Part shown: in pieces, positions 1-6,775 of the stretch | Layout: every line of letters begins with the position of its first letter | How positions within the stretch are numbered: position 1 is the first letter of the stretch | Assembly (NCBI GenBank): GCA_043101835.1 | Contig: JBICHM010000060.1 | Coordinates: forward strand, 1 to 20,940 | Length of the DNA stretch: 20,940 nucleotides | Direction: 5' to 3' | Source of the DNA: JBICHM01 sp043101835 | GTDB taxonomy: Bacteria; Planctomycetota; Phycisphaerae; Phycisphaerales; UBA1924 | Made by a program: the position numbers and the translations under genes | Notes under the pieces: generated by a model | Database searches by the model: none | What the model saw: the letters and a program-made list of their open reading frames with translations, nothing else | What the model was told of the DNA's origin: nothing

Positions 1-1386
1 CCGGAGCGCATCGCGCTCGCGCCGGCGCCCGGCGGCGACGGGATCCTTCTGGTCGCCAGCGATGGCGCGCGCCTGTGTGCCGCGGTCTGGGACGGTGATG
101 CATTCGGCGCCGTGGCGACCGTTGAATCATCGTTCGCCAACAGCGCCGAGGCGTGGGACGCGACGCGGGACGAATCCGGGTGGATCGTCGCGTGGGCGCG
201 CGCCGGGCAGAGCGGTCTGCGCGCGCGGCGCTGCACGGGCTCCTCGTGGGCGCTGACGGAACTCGGGCCGACGGTGGGCGGCGCTATCGACGGCGTGCGC
301 CTGGCGCCGGGCGAGGGCGTGACAGTCACTCTCGCGCGCACGGCGAGCACGGTCGTCGGCGCGACGCGAAGCGGATCCGGCTGGAGTGCGCCAGAGACGC
401 TCGCGACCGGCCTTGCGAGCGAGACGCCCTTCGACCTCGCGCGCGAGGGGGTCGGCGCGGGCGCCGTCGCGGCGTGGGCGCCGGCCACCGCCGATCGAGT
501 CACACTGCGGCGCTGGGACGGGACCGGCTGGTCATCGACATTCCAGACGGCCACGCTCGCCGGCGGATTGTCGGTCGTAATGCTCGCGGCGCGCGACGAC
601 AGCCAGGGCGTGGTGGCGCTCGCGAGCGCTGAGGCGCCGATCGTCGTCTATGCGGAGGCAGGAGGCGCAGATGTCGACGGTGTGACGGTGCTCGGGCTCG
701 TCGGCGAAGACCTGCCGGGCGTCGATCTCCCGGCTTCGCCGGGCGCAAGCCACGGCGGGAGCGATCTCTCCTTCGGCACGAACGCCGACCAGGCGATCGC
801 GCCGGGCGCGTATCGCGACCTGAGCGTCGGCAACAACACGACGCTGCGGTTCAGCGCCGGGACCTATGTCTTCCGCTCGTTCGACTCGAACAAGAACGGC
901 ACGCGCCTGGTGTGCGACGCGAGCGCTGGGGATGTGACGATCATCCTGACGACGGGCGACCTCGAGGCCAACAACGATCTGACGATTGATCGGACCGGTT
1001 CGCACGCGGTGACGCTGCACCTGCAGGGCGGCGACTTCATTGCGCGGAACACTTCGAACATCGAAGCCGCGATCTTCGTGCACGCCGGGACGATCGACAT
1101 CGGGCTGAGCGCGACGATTGTCGGGCACCTATTCGCCGCGGGCGGCGTCACGGTGGACGGGGGCACGATCGCGCCGCCGACCTGGGACGCCCCCGGCGTA
1201 CCCGACGAGGCCGGGCACGACGGGTGGGCGCTGGTGGTGGACGAGGGTTCGCCCGGCGCGCCGGTGGCGCTCACGAGCGAGCCGTGGGTGTCGGTGCGGG
1301 CGCTGCCGCTTGCGGTGAGCGAGCGGTGCGGGGCGCGGGCGCTGCGGATCCTGCGCTGGACGGAGACGCCGGCCTTCGAAGATTGA
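1..1386 (+). CDS. Surface/extracytoplasmic protein with beta-repeat region and polymer-forming-like beta module (5' truncated)
   Basis: The frame is open from base 1 to the TGA at 1384-1386, so the true start lies upstream; a GTG at 112 is in frame but there is no reason to prefer it. About 461 residues are visible. The first half has loosely repeated units ending in W-D-G-x-x-W or G-W-x-x-A-W, resembling strands of a propeller-like secreted protein. From about base 763 to 1173 a second module is rich in short beta strands and Gly/Asn turns (APGAYRDLSVGNNTTLRF, then a VTIILTTGD strand, then IFVHAGTIDIGLSATIVGHLFAAGG). This resembles DUF7305-like or polymer-forming beta-helical domains of bacterial surface and pilus-associated proteins. 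No membrane segment is seen in the visible part. The function is unknown. It is followed after 63 bases by two membrane-protein genes on the same strand. The reading frame is certain; the domain resemblance is from memory and is only moderate. Confidence 0.8.
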   Translation, partial: PERIALAPAPGGDGILLVASDGARLCAAVWDGDAFGAVATVESSFANSAEAWDATRDESGWIVAWARAGQSGLRARRCTGSSWALTELGPTVGGAIDGVRLAPGEGVTVTLARTASTVVGATRSGSGWSAPETLATGLASETPFDLAREGVGAGAVAAWAPATADRVTLRRWDGTGWSSTFQTATLAGGLSVVMLAARDDSQGVVALASAEAPIVVYAEAGGADVDGVTVLGLVGEDLPGVDLPASPGASHGGSDLSFGTNADQAIAPGAYRDLSVGNNTTLRFSAGTYVFRSFDSNKNGTRLVCDASAGDVTIILTTGDLEANNDLTIDRTGSHAVTLHLQGGDFIARNTSNIEAAIFVHAGTIDIGLSATIVGHLFAAGGVTVDGGTIAPPTWDAPGVPDEAGHDGWALVVDEGSPGAPVALTSEPWVSVRALPLAVSERCGARALRILRWTETPAFED

Positions 1387-1449
1387 ACCTGGGGATTGAC
1401 CGCGGGTCGGGCCGGATCTCGCTTGTGATCGGCGCCGCCGCGGGGCAGC

Positions 1450-2439
1450 ATGTCGCCGGCCATGCGGAATCCGACGAAACCGATGCAGCGGTGCGCGTGC
1501 GGGGCGCGGGTGCAGTACCGGCGCGAGCAGCGCGGGCGCACCGTGCGCTGCCCGGGCTGCGGCGAGGCGCTGCGCCTCGGGCGCTGGCCGGCGCGCCGGG
1601 CGCAGGACGACACATCGAACGCGGAGCGCCGGGCGACGGCGCTCGCCGAGCGTCGGCGCAACGGCTTCGTCGCCGACGCCTTCTGGACGCTGACCTACCC
1701 GCAGCGGCCCGCCAACTGGGGTGCGTGGCTGGGCGCGGCGTTCCTGCTGGCCTTTGGCGCGCTGGGCATGTTCGCGACGGCGAAGGCGGGGACGCGCGGG
1801 GCGCTGGCGTTTGCGCTCGTTGGCGGGTCGATGCTCGGGCTGCTCAGCGCGTACCTGCTGGTGGTGGTGCGGTACACGGCGGGTGGTGAGGACGGGTTGC
1901 CGCGCTGGTTCGGCGGGGACATCGAGTTGGAGGATGTGTGGCCGGCGCTGATGGACTTCCTCGGGGCCGCGGGCGTGCCGCTGCTGCCGGGGATGCTGCT
2001 GGCGCTGGCGGCGTACTTCGGGGGCGCTTCGGCGGGCGACGCGCTGGCGGGGTCGTGGCCGCTGCTGGCGCTCGGCACATTCCTGTGGCCGGCGTCGCTG
2101 ATCATGGCGGCGACGCTGGGCGTCGAGGCGTGCGTGCGCGTGGACATCATGGCGAAGACGATTCTCGCGGCGCCGGGGGCGTACCTGGCGACCTGGCTGC
2201 TGCTGCTCGGCGGCGTCGCGGTGGCGCTGGTGATGGCCGAGGCGTTCGGCGTGCTGCGGATCAGCCTGTGGCCGCTGCAGATCGATCTGGGTTCCCTCTT
2301 CCGGCGCTCTGCGGCGCACACCGTCGGCGCGCTCGCGTTGAGCGTGCTCGTCGTGGCGCACATCGCGCTGGTGTGGACGCGCGCGGTCGGGCTCTTCTAC
2401 CGGCACTTCAGCTGCCGCTTCCCGTGGAGCGCGGGCTGA
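1450..2439 (+). CDS. Zinc-ribbon membrane protein with about six TM segments (paralogue A)
   Basis: This 329-residue protein has an N-terminal zinc ribbon with C15-x-C17 and C34-x-x-C37, then a charged linker. About six hydrophobic segments follow, near residues 93-110, 118-137, 172-190, 200-222, 241-262 and 294-315. Between TM2 and TM3 is a TAGGEDGLP motif like the Gly-Asp-x-LP signature of DUF4013-type membrane proteins. The C-terminus is LFYRHFSCRFPWSAG, nearly the same as in the next gene, and the two align along their length (for example GTFLWP...A versus GAFLWP...A). The ATG at 1450 has no strong ribosome site. The ATG at 1483 is an alternative that would align with the start of the neighbour's zinc ribbon. 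The cysteine ribbon would lie in the cytosol. No function is known, and none is inferred beyond a membrane protein with a metal-binding head. Confidence 0.85.
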   Translation: MSPAMRNPTKPMQRCACGARVQYRREQRGRTVRCPGCGEALRLGRWPARRAQDDTSNAERRATALAERRRNGFVADAFWTLTYPQRPANWGAWLGAAFLLAFGALGMFATAKAGTRGALAFALVGGSMLGLLSAYLLVVVRYTAGGEDGLPRWFGGDIELEDVWPALMDFLGAAGVPLLPGMLLALAAYFGGASAGDALAGSWPLLALGTFLWPASLIMAATLGVEACVRVDIMAKTILAAPGAYLATWLLLLGGVAVALVMAEAFGVLRISLWPLQIDLGSLFRRSAAHTVGALALSVLVVAHIALVWTRAVGLFYRHFSCRFPWSAG

Positions 2440-2592
2440 CGCGCGACACGGATGTGTGCTGCGTGATTCCCCTGCCGAGGTGGAAGTGCGCCGCCCTCGC
2501 GTTTTGCGCTTGTGTACAGCAGATTCCGCGATCAGCATGGGCGGACGGGAGCCGAGGTTCGAGCGGAGATCAGGGTGGCGGGAAGCGAAGTG

Positions 2593-3576
2593 ATGACGGC
2601 GTCGTGCGCGTGCGGGATGGCGATCCGGTATCGCGCCGAGCACATCGGACGGACGGTGAAGTGCCGGTCCTGCGGCGGCGCGGTGGCGCTGGCCGGCCCG
2701 CAGGGGGAGCGGGTTTGGTTTAATGATGACGACGAGGCGGAGGGCGCGTATGGCATCGACGCGGCGCCGGTGAAAGCGCCTGGCGCATCGCCGGTCGCGC
2801 CGGACGCCGTCCACCCACAGAGCGGCGAGCGTCGCACTCTCGGTCGTGAGAAGCAGATCGAGAAGCGGCGCGAGGCCGGATTCTGGCGCGACTCCGGACG
2901 CGCCTTCGTGTTCTGGATGACGCCGTCCGGCGCTATCGGCCTCATCGTGATCACGGCGATGCTGCTGATCGGCACAGTGCTGGCGTTCATCCCGCTCATC
3001 GGGCTGATCGTCTCGATCATTGTGACGGGGCTCGTGTGGGGGTTCTACCTTGAGGTGATCCAGAACACCGCCGGCGGCGACGACGACCTGCCGGACCCGA
3101 GCACCTGGGACGGCGTCTGGGACAGCGTGATCGTGCCGATCGCCACCTTCCTGACCGTGACGCTGGTGTGCGCGCTGCCGGCGCTCGGCGCGCTCTTCGC
3201 CGACATGCCGATCACCGTGGTATTTGCCGCGGGCGCCTTCGGCGCGTTCCTGTGGCCGGTGACGATCATGACCGCGGCGATCGGCGGCGCGGGCGCGGCG
3301 ATCCGCCTCGATCTGCTCGTGCGGACCGTCTTCAGCGCGTTCGTGCCGTACCTGTGCATCTGGCTGATGCTGACGGTGGCGACCTTCGCGAACTGGATGG
3401 CGACCGCGGGCGGCGAGGGCGTGCTGCCACCGCCGGTGGTCGACTTCCTGACCTCGGGCATTGTCGGCTACTCGCTGGGCGAGCTGGCGTCGGTGTACAC
3501 CTCGATCGTGTCGATGAAGCTCATCGGCCTCTACTACCGCCACTACAGCGACCGCTTCCCGTGGGACGCGGGGTGA
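2593..3576 (+). CDS. Zinc-ribbon membrane protein with about six TM segments (paralogue B)
   Basis: This 327-residue protein is a tandem paralogue of the gene before it. The zinc ribbon uses C5-x-C7 and C24-x-x-C27. An acidic, Pro/Ala-rich linker (residues about 43-80) is longer than in paralogue A. Then come a basic stretch (REKQIEKRREAGFW), TM segments near 113-135, 136-155, 182-202, 206-230, 246-268 and about 285-312, the NTAGGDDDLPDP motif between TM2 and TM3, and the ending GLYYRHYSDRFPWDAG. The ATG at 2593 was chosen over the GTG at 2512 because it places the ribbon at the N-terminus, gives the same length as the paralogue, and has GGGAAG seven bases upstream (2580-2585). The 153-base gap from paralogue A could hold its own promoter, though none is convincing. 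The stop is only 7 bases from the converging gene's stop. The function is unknown. Confidence 0.85.
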   Translation: MTASCACGMAIRYRAEHIGRTVKCRSCGGAVALAGPQGERVWFNDDDEAEGAYGIDAAPVKAPGASPVAPDAVHPQSGERRTLGREKQIEKRREAGFWRDSGRAFVFWMTPSGAIGLIVITAMLLIGTVLAFIPLIGLIVSIIVTGLVWGFYLEVIQNTAGGDDDLPDPSTWDGVWDSVIVPIATFLTVTLVCALPALGALFADMPITVVFAAGAFGAFLWPVTIMTAAIGGAGAAIRLDLLVRTVFSAFVPYLCIWLMLTVATFANWMATAGGEGVLPPPVVDFLTSGIVGYSLGELASVYTSIVSMKLIGLYYRHYSDRFPWDAG

Positions 3577-3583
3577 GTTCGCG

Positions 3584-4690
3584 CTAGCGCGGCAGGCGTG
3601 TGCGCAGCAGGAGGTAGGGCGTGTCGGGCCACGCGTCGGCGCCGGTGAAGCTCGGCGTGCGGTGGATCTGCGAGGTCGTGAAGTAGAGCGTGCGGTTCGG
3701 ACCGATCGCGAAGGAATCCGGCCAGGCGATGCGCGCGTCGCGCACGAGCGTGAAGAGGCGCCCGTCGCGCGTGCGATAGACGACGGCGTCGCGCTCGAGC
3801 GCGCTGAAGTAGATCGCGCCGGCCTCGTCGATCTCCATGCCGTCGGTCACGACCGTCGCGCCGAGGTACTCGACCCGTTCGGCGAGCAGACGCGCCGGGA
3901 GCGACGCGTCGAGCAGCGCGCTGGTCGGCACGCGATGCAGCGTGCGCGCGGTGAGCGCCTGGAAGTAGAGGAATCCGTATTCGCGGTCGAGCGCGAGGCC
4001 GTCGCTGTGGATGCGGGGCGTCGGGCCGTCCGGATCGGCGCCGAGGGTGAGGGGCTCGCCGTCGATGACCGGGACGAGATCGGGATCCGCTTTGACAGCC
4101 GGGTGGTCTTCGAGCAGGCGTCGGGCGTCGCCGGTTGCGAGGTCGAGGACGACGATGGCGCCGCGACCGGAGTCGGTGATGTACGCGGCGTTGGCGTCGA
4201 GATCGATGCGGACATCGTTGAGGTACGACCCGGGCGGCGCGACGGCGCTGTCGAAGTGGTAGATGCGCGCGGCCTCATCGGTGGCGAGGTCGACTTCGAT
4301 GAGCTTCGGCCCGCCCGCGACCGGCCCCTGGAAGCCGGGGGCGGCGGGGTCGAGGATCCACAACCGGTCGGCGTTGTCGATGTGCACGCTCTGCACGCAG
4401 ACGAACCGCTCGGCCGGGTCGGCGCCGGGCGTCCAGCCGTTCCAGCGCGCATCGGGGTACGGGACGCGCTCGCCGGTCGGGAGGAGTTCCTCGACGGCGT
4501 TCGTGTAGGGGCCGCCCCAGTTCGGGTAGTTCACGAAGATTCGCCCGGCCTGCGAGACGGCGACGCCGGTCCACTGCCGATCGGGGGACTCGGCGACGAT
4601 GTCGAGGTCGCCCGGGCGCAGCGATGCGCAGGCGGTGAGCAGTGCAGGGAGGAGGGTAGCGAGATTCGCGGCGCGGAGGCGTGGGCTCAT
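3584..4690 (-). CDS. Royal-jelly (MRJP)/SMP-30-like beta-propeller lipoprotein
   Basis: This 368-residue protein is predicted to be secreted and lipid-anchored: after an N-terminal MSPRLR and a hydrophobic stretch, the lipobox LTAC places the lipidated cysteine at residue 21. The mature part reads like a six-bladed propeller of the major royal jelly/Yellow and gluconolactonase-like group. Signs are RIFVNYPNWGGPYTNAVEEL, VQSVHIDNADRLWILDPAAPG, YLNDVRIDLDANAAYITDSG, IHSDGLALD near the middle, and WPDSFAIGPNRTLYFTTSQIHRTPSF near the end. Family members include extracellular proteins and sugar-lactone hydrolases; the substrate here cannot be told. The ATG at 4690 was chosen because the lipoprotein signal begins there and because it overlaps the upstream gene's TGA as ATGA, which implies translational coupling. 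The frame stays open far upstream, but that part is antisense or out of frame to the upstream gene. Confidence 0.88.
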   Translation of the reverse strand: MSPRLRAANLATLLPALLTACASLRPGDLDIVAESPDRQWTGVAVSQAGRIFVNYPNWGGPYTNAVEELLPTGERVPYPDARWNGWTPGADPAERFVCVQSVHIDNADRLWILDPAAPGFQGPVAGGPKLIEVDLATDEAARIYHFDSAVAPPGSYLNDVRIDLDANAAYITDSGRGAIVVLDLATGDARRLLEDHPAVKADPDLVPVIDGEPLTLGADPDGPTPRIHSDGLALDREYGFLYFQALTARTLHRVPTSALLDASLPARLLAERVEYLGATVVTDGMEIDEAGAIYFSALERDAVVYRTRDGRLFTLVRDARIAWPDSFAIGPNRTLYFTTSQIHRTPSFTGADAWPDTPYLLLRTRLPR

Positions 4691-5466
4691 GCTGCGGGCT
4701 CCGGAGGCAGAAGGGGCTGGGCGCATTCGGGGCAGCGATCGGCCGAGGCGCTCGTGTCGTAGAGGCATCGCGGGCAGGCTTCGGCGGTGCGCGTCCGCGC
4801 CAGCACGCGCGCTCGGCGCACCGGTCGGATGGCGGCGAGCAGCGTAGCGCCGCCGATGCAGGCGGCCAGCGCAGTCGCGAGTTGGCGGGGCAGGCCGCTC
4901 CAGTAGATCGATGCGCGCTGGTGCGCGCCGGGCTGCGCAGGGAGAACGGCGAGCGTGAGCGCGAGACCTGACGGCCCTTCGCCGATCTGCGACGCGTCGC
5001 GGGCGCGCCGTTCGAGCGCTGCGCGCACGACCGGCTCGAAGCGGTCGGTCGTTCCCGCGGCGAATGGCGCGAAGTTCGGATCGGCGATGACGAGGCGCAC
5101 CATGGCCCGCTCGATGACCGGGGCGGCGCGCCCGATCGGGACGCGTTTGTAGTCGTACTCGAAAGTCCAGCGTGCGCCGACATCGTCGGGCAGAGGCTGG
5201 CCGGCGTAGCGGAGGGCTGGCGACCAGTCGGTGAAGCCGCCGGCCACCTGCTCGGCGCCGGGGGGCGGGATCCATTCGAGCAGTTCGCCCTCGCCGGTTT
5301 CCCGGATGAATCCGGCCTCCCAGCCCCGTGCCGTTCGGCCGTCGGCGGCGCGGTCGGTGGCGACCCATGCGGAGGCCGCGCCGACGACGAGGAGCGCGCC
5401 GGCAAGCGCACGCCGGCGGGCGGTCGTGCGGAGACGAGCGGGGGTGAGGCGGCGTCGGGGTCGCAC
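4687..5466 (-). CDS. Membrane protein with extracytoplasmic domain and C-terminal zinc ribbon
   Basis: This 259-residue protein has an Arg-rich N-terminus, a TM segment near residues 20-38, an extracytoplasmic region of about 160 residues, and a second TM near 199-217. A cytosolic tail holds the zinc ribbon CPRCLYDTSASADRCPEC. That C-x-x-C-x-YD...CPEC tail recurs in planctomycete membrane proteins. The middle contains ELLEWIPPPGAEQVAGGFTDW and FEYDYKRVPIG, which I do not recognise. The GTG at 5466 was chosen because it begins the basic N-terminus and leaves room for the divergent sucD gene; the frame stays open to 5664, where it would overlap sucD. No strong ribosome site precedes the GTG. 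Its stop overlaps the start of the lipoprotein gene by four bases, so the two are probably co-expressed. The function is unknown. Confidence 0.75.
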   Translation of the reverse strand: MRPRRRLTPARLRTTARRRALAGALLVVGAASAWVATDRAADGRTARGWEAGFIRETGEGELLEWIPPPGAEQVAGGFTDWSPALRYAGQPLPDDVGARWTFEYDYKRVPIGRAAPVIERAMVRLVIADPNFAPFAAGTTDRFEPVVRAALERRARDASQIGEGPSGLALTLAVLPAQPGAHQRASIYWSGLPRQLATALAACIGGATLLAAIRPVRRARVLARTRTAEACPRCLYDTSASADRCPECAQPLLPPEPAA

Positions 5467-5575
5467 GGAGCAAGGGTACGCGCCCCACGGCAGGCGGTGC
5501 CCTTCGACGATGCGTGGCAGCCTCCGGGGAATAGGTCTATCCTCGCCCTCCCCCCTCTTGCCCCAGCGGCTGATC

Positions 5576-5582
5576 GAAGGAG
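5576..5582 (+). promoter_or_regulatory. Ribosome-binding site of sucD
   Basis: GAAGGAG lies eight bases before the ATG at 5591. It fixes the sucD start against the much longer open frame that reaches back to 5231. Confidence 0.8.
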
Positions 5583-5590
5583 CCGGACCG

Positions 5591-6577
5591 ATGGCGATTC
5601 TCGTGAACGCGGACACGAAGGTGCTGTGCCAGGGCATCACCGGCTCGTACGGCGCCCTGCACACGCGCGGCTGCCTCTACTACGGCACGAAGATGGCCGG
5701 GGGCGTGACGCCGGGCAAGGGCGGCTCCAGCGACGACAACGGGCTGCCGGTCTTCGACACGGTGCAGGGCGCGGTAGACGCCACGGGCGCGAGCGCGACG
5801 ATGATCTTCGTTCCGCCCCCCTTCTGCGCCGATGCGATCCTCGAGGCGGCCGAGGCGGGCGTCCGCGTGATTTGCGCGATCACCGAGGGCGTGCCGGTGG
5901 CGGACATGATCCGCACGCGCGCGGCGCTCGACGAGATGAACGCCGGGCGCGACGCGAATGCGCGGATCTACCTCATCGGCCCCAACTGCCCGGGCGTCAT
6001 CACACCGGGGGCGAAGACGGGGTCCGGCGAGTCGAAGGGCGATCCGTACACGAACGCCGGCTGCAAGATCGGCATCATGCCGGGGTACATCCACACGCAT
6101 GTCAGCGAGGCGGCCAGCGGCAAGGCGGTGGGCATCGTCTCGCGCTCGGGCACGCTGACCTACGAGGCGGTGTGGCAGACCTCGAGCCTCGGGCTCGCGC
6201 AGAGTTCGTGCGTGGGCATCGGCGGCGACCCGGTGCGCGGCATGGGGTTCATCGAGTGCCTCGAGCTCTTCGAGAACGACCCCGAGACGGCGGGCGTGCT
6301 GATGATCGGTGAGATCGGCGGGACCGACGAGGAAGCCGCGGCGGACTGGGCGAAGGCGAACATGAGCAAGCCCGTCGCGGCGTTCATCGCGGGTCGCACC
6401 GCGCCCCCCGGCAAGCGGATGGGGCACGCGGGCGCGATCATCAGCGGCGGTCAGGGCGGCGCGGAGAGCAAGATCGCGGCCCTCGAAGGCGCGGGTGTGA
6501 CGGTGGCCGAGACCCCGGCCCACATGGGCGCCGCGATGGCGAAGGCGATGGGGCTGGAGGTCGGCGTCTCTGCGTAG
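5591..6577 (+). CDS. sucD: Succinyl-CoA synthetase (ADP/GDP-forming) alpha subunit, enlarged
   Basis: This TCA-cycle subunit converts succinyl-CoA to succinate with nucleotide triphosphate formation and normally works with SucC. Family signatures are KVLCQGITGS (CoA-binding Rossmann start), GTKMAGGVTPGKGG, PPPFCADAILEA, ITEGVPV, GPNCPGVITPG at 130-140, GIVSRSGTLTYE, and GHAGAI with the phosphorylated His at residue 279. It has 328 residues against about 289 in the E. coli protein. The extra length comes mainly from a 16-residue insert after GPNCPGVITPG (residues about 141-157), plus smaller inserts near residues 117-126 and 170-179. The start is fixed by a good ribosome site. No sucC lies in the window; both flanking genes are on the opposite strand, so sucD appears to be transcribed alone. 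The catalytic and nucleotide motifs are intact, so it is probably functional. Confidence 0.96.
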   Translation: MAILVNADTKVLCQGITGSYGALHTRGCLYYGTKMAGGVTPGKGGSSDDNGLPVFDTVQGAVDATGASATMIFVPPPFCADAILEAAEAGVRVICAITEGVPVADMIRTRAALDEMNAGRDANARIYLIGPNCPGVITPGAKTGSGESKGDPYTNAGCKIGIMPGYIHTHVSEAASGKAVGIVSRSGTLTYEAVWQTSSLGLAQSSCVGIGGDPVRGMGFIECLELFENDPETAGVLMIGEIGGTDEEAAADWAKANMSKPVAAFIAGRTAPPGKRMGHAGAIISGGQGGAESKIAALEGAGVTVAETPAHMGAAMAKAMGLEVGVSA

Positions 6578-6582
6578 GGAAT

Positions 6583-6746
6583 GAACGCGAAGGACGCGAA
6601 GAGACGCGAAGGAAGTAAAGACAGAACGCAGAGGAAGACCGAGGAAGACGGAGGGGGTGCGGTTCTTGGCCCCAACTCCGTTTCCCTCTGTCTTTCTCTG
6701 CGTCCAATTCCCCTGAAGTTCGCGTCTCTTCGCGCCCTTCGCGTTC
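6583..6746. repeat. Long imperfect inverted repeat between convergent genes
   Basis: Outer arms 6583-6610 and 6719-6746 are 28 bases each and complementary at 27 positions. The left arm is built from three purine-rich units of the type GACGCGAAG. Inner arms at about 6622-6653 and 6676-6707 (AGAACGCAGAGGAAGACC against a CTCCGTTTCC...CTCTGCGT stretch) also pair with a few mismatches. The centre is GGGGTGCGGTTCTTGGCCCC. The whole element could fold into one long hairpin on either strand. Similar GACGC(G/A)AAG-rich hairpins are dispersed in planctomycete and other bacterial genomes. Here it sits directly after the sucD stop and could end transcription in both directions. It encodes nothing convincing. 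Confidence 0.85.
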
Positions 6747-6757
6747 CGCTTTGCAGC

Positions 6758-6775
6758 GGCGGCCTGAAGGCCGCC
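6758..6775. repeat. Perfect palindrome GGCGGCC-TGAA-GGCCGCC
   Basis: Perfect seven-base arms flank a TGAA loop, directly next to the stop codon (6776-6778) of the minus-strand esterase-like gene. The flanking pattern (TAGGGCGGCCTTCAGGCCGCC read on the minus strand) looks like a short palindromic repeat seen in many copies in planctomycete and verrucomicrobial genomes. It may also act as a transcript-end hairpin, though no T-run follows it. Confidence 0.7.

Noticed and set aside
2512..2592. GTG at 2512 as the start of paralogue B
   Set aside because: It would put 27 unrelated residues before the zinc ribbon, which sits near the N-terminus in paralogue A.
1129..3543. An 804-codon minus-strand open frame
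   Set aside because: It is antisense to three plus-strand genes with good domain structure; the sequence is Arg/His-rich and family-free.
4691..5488. Upstream extension of the royal-jelly-like lipoprotein to 634 residues
   Set aside because: The extension runs through the zinc-ribbon membrane gene in a different frame and is Arg/Pro-rich. The lipoprotein signal begins at 4690.
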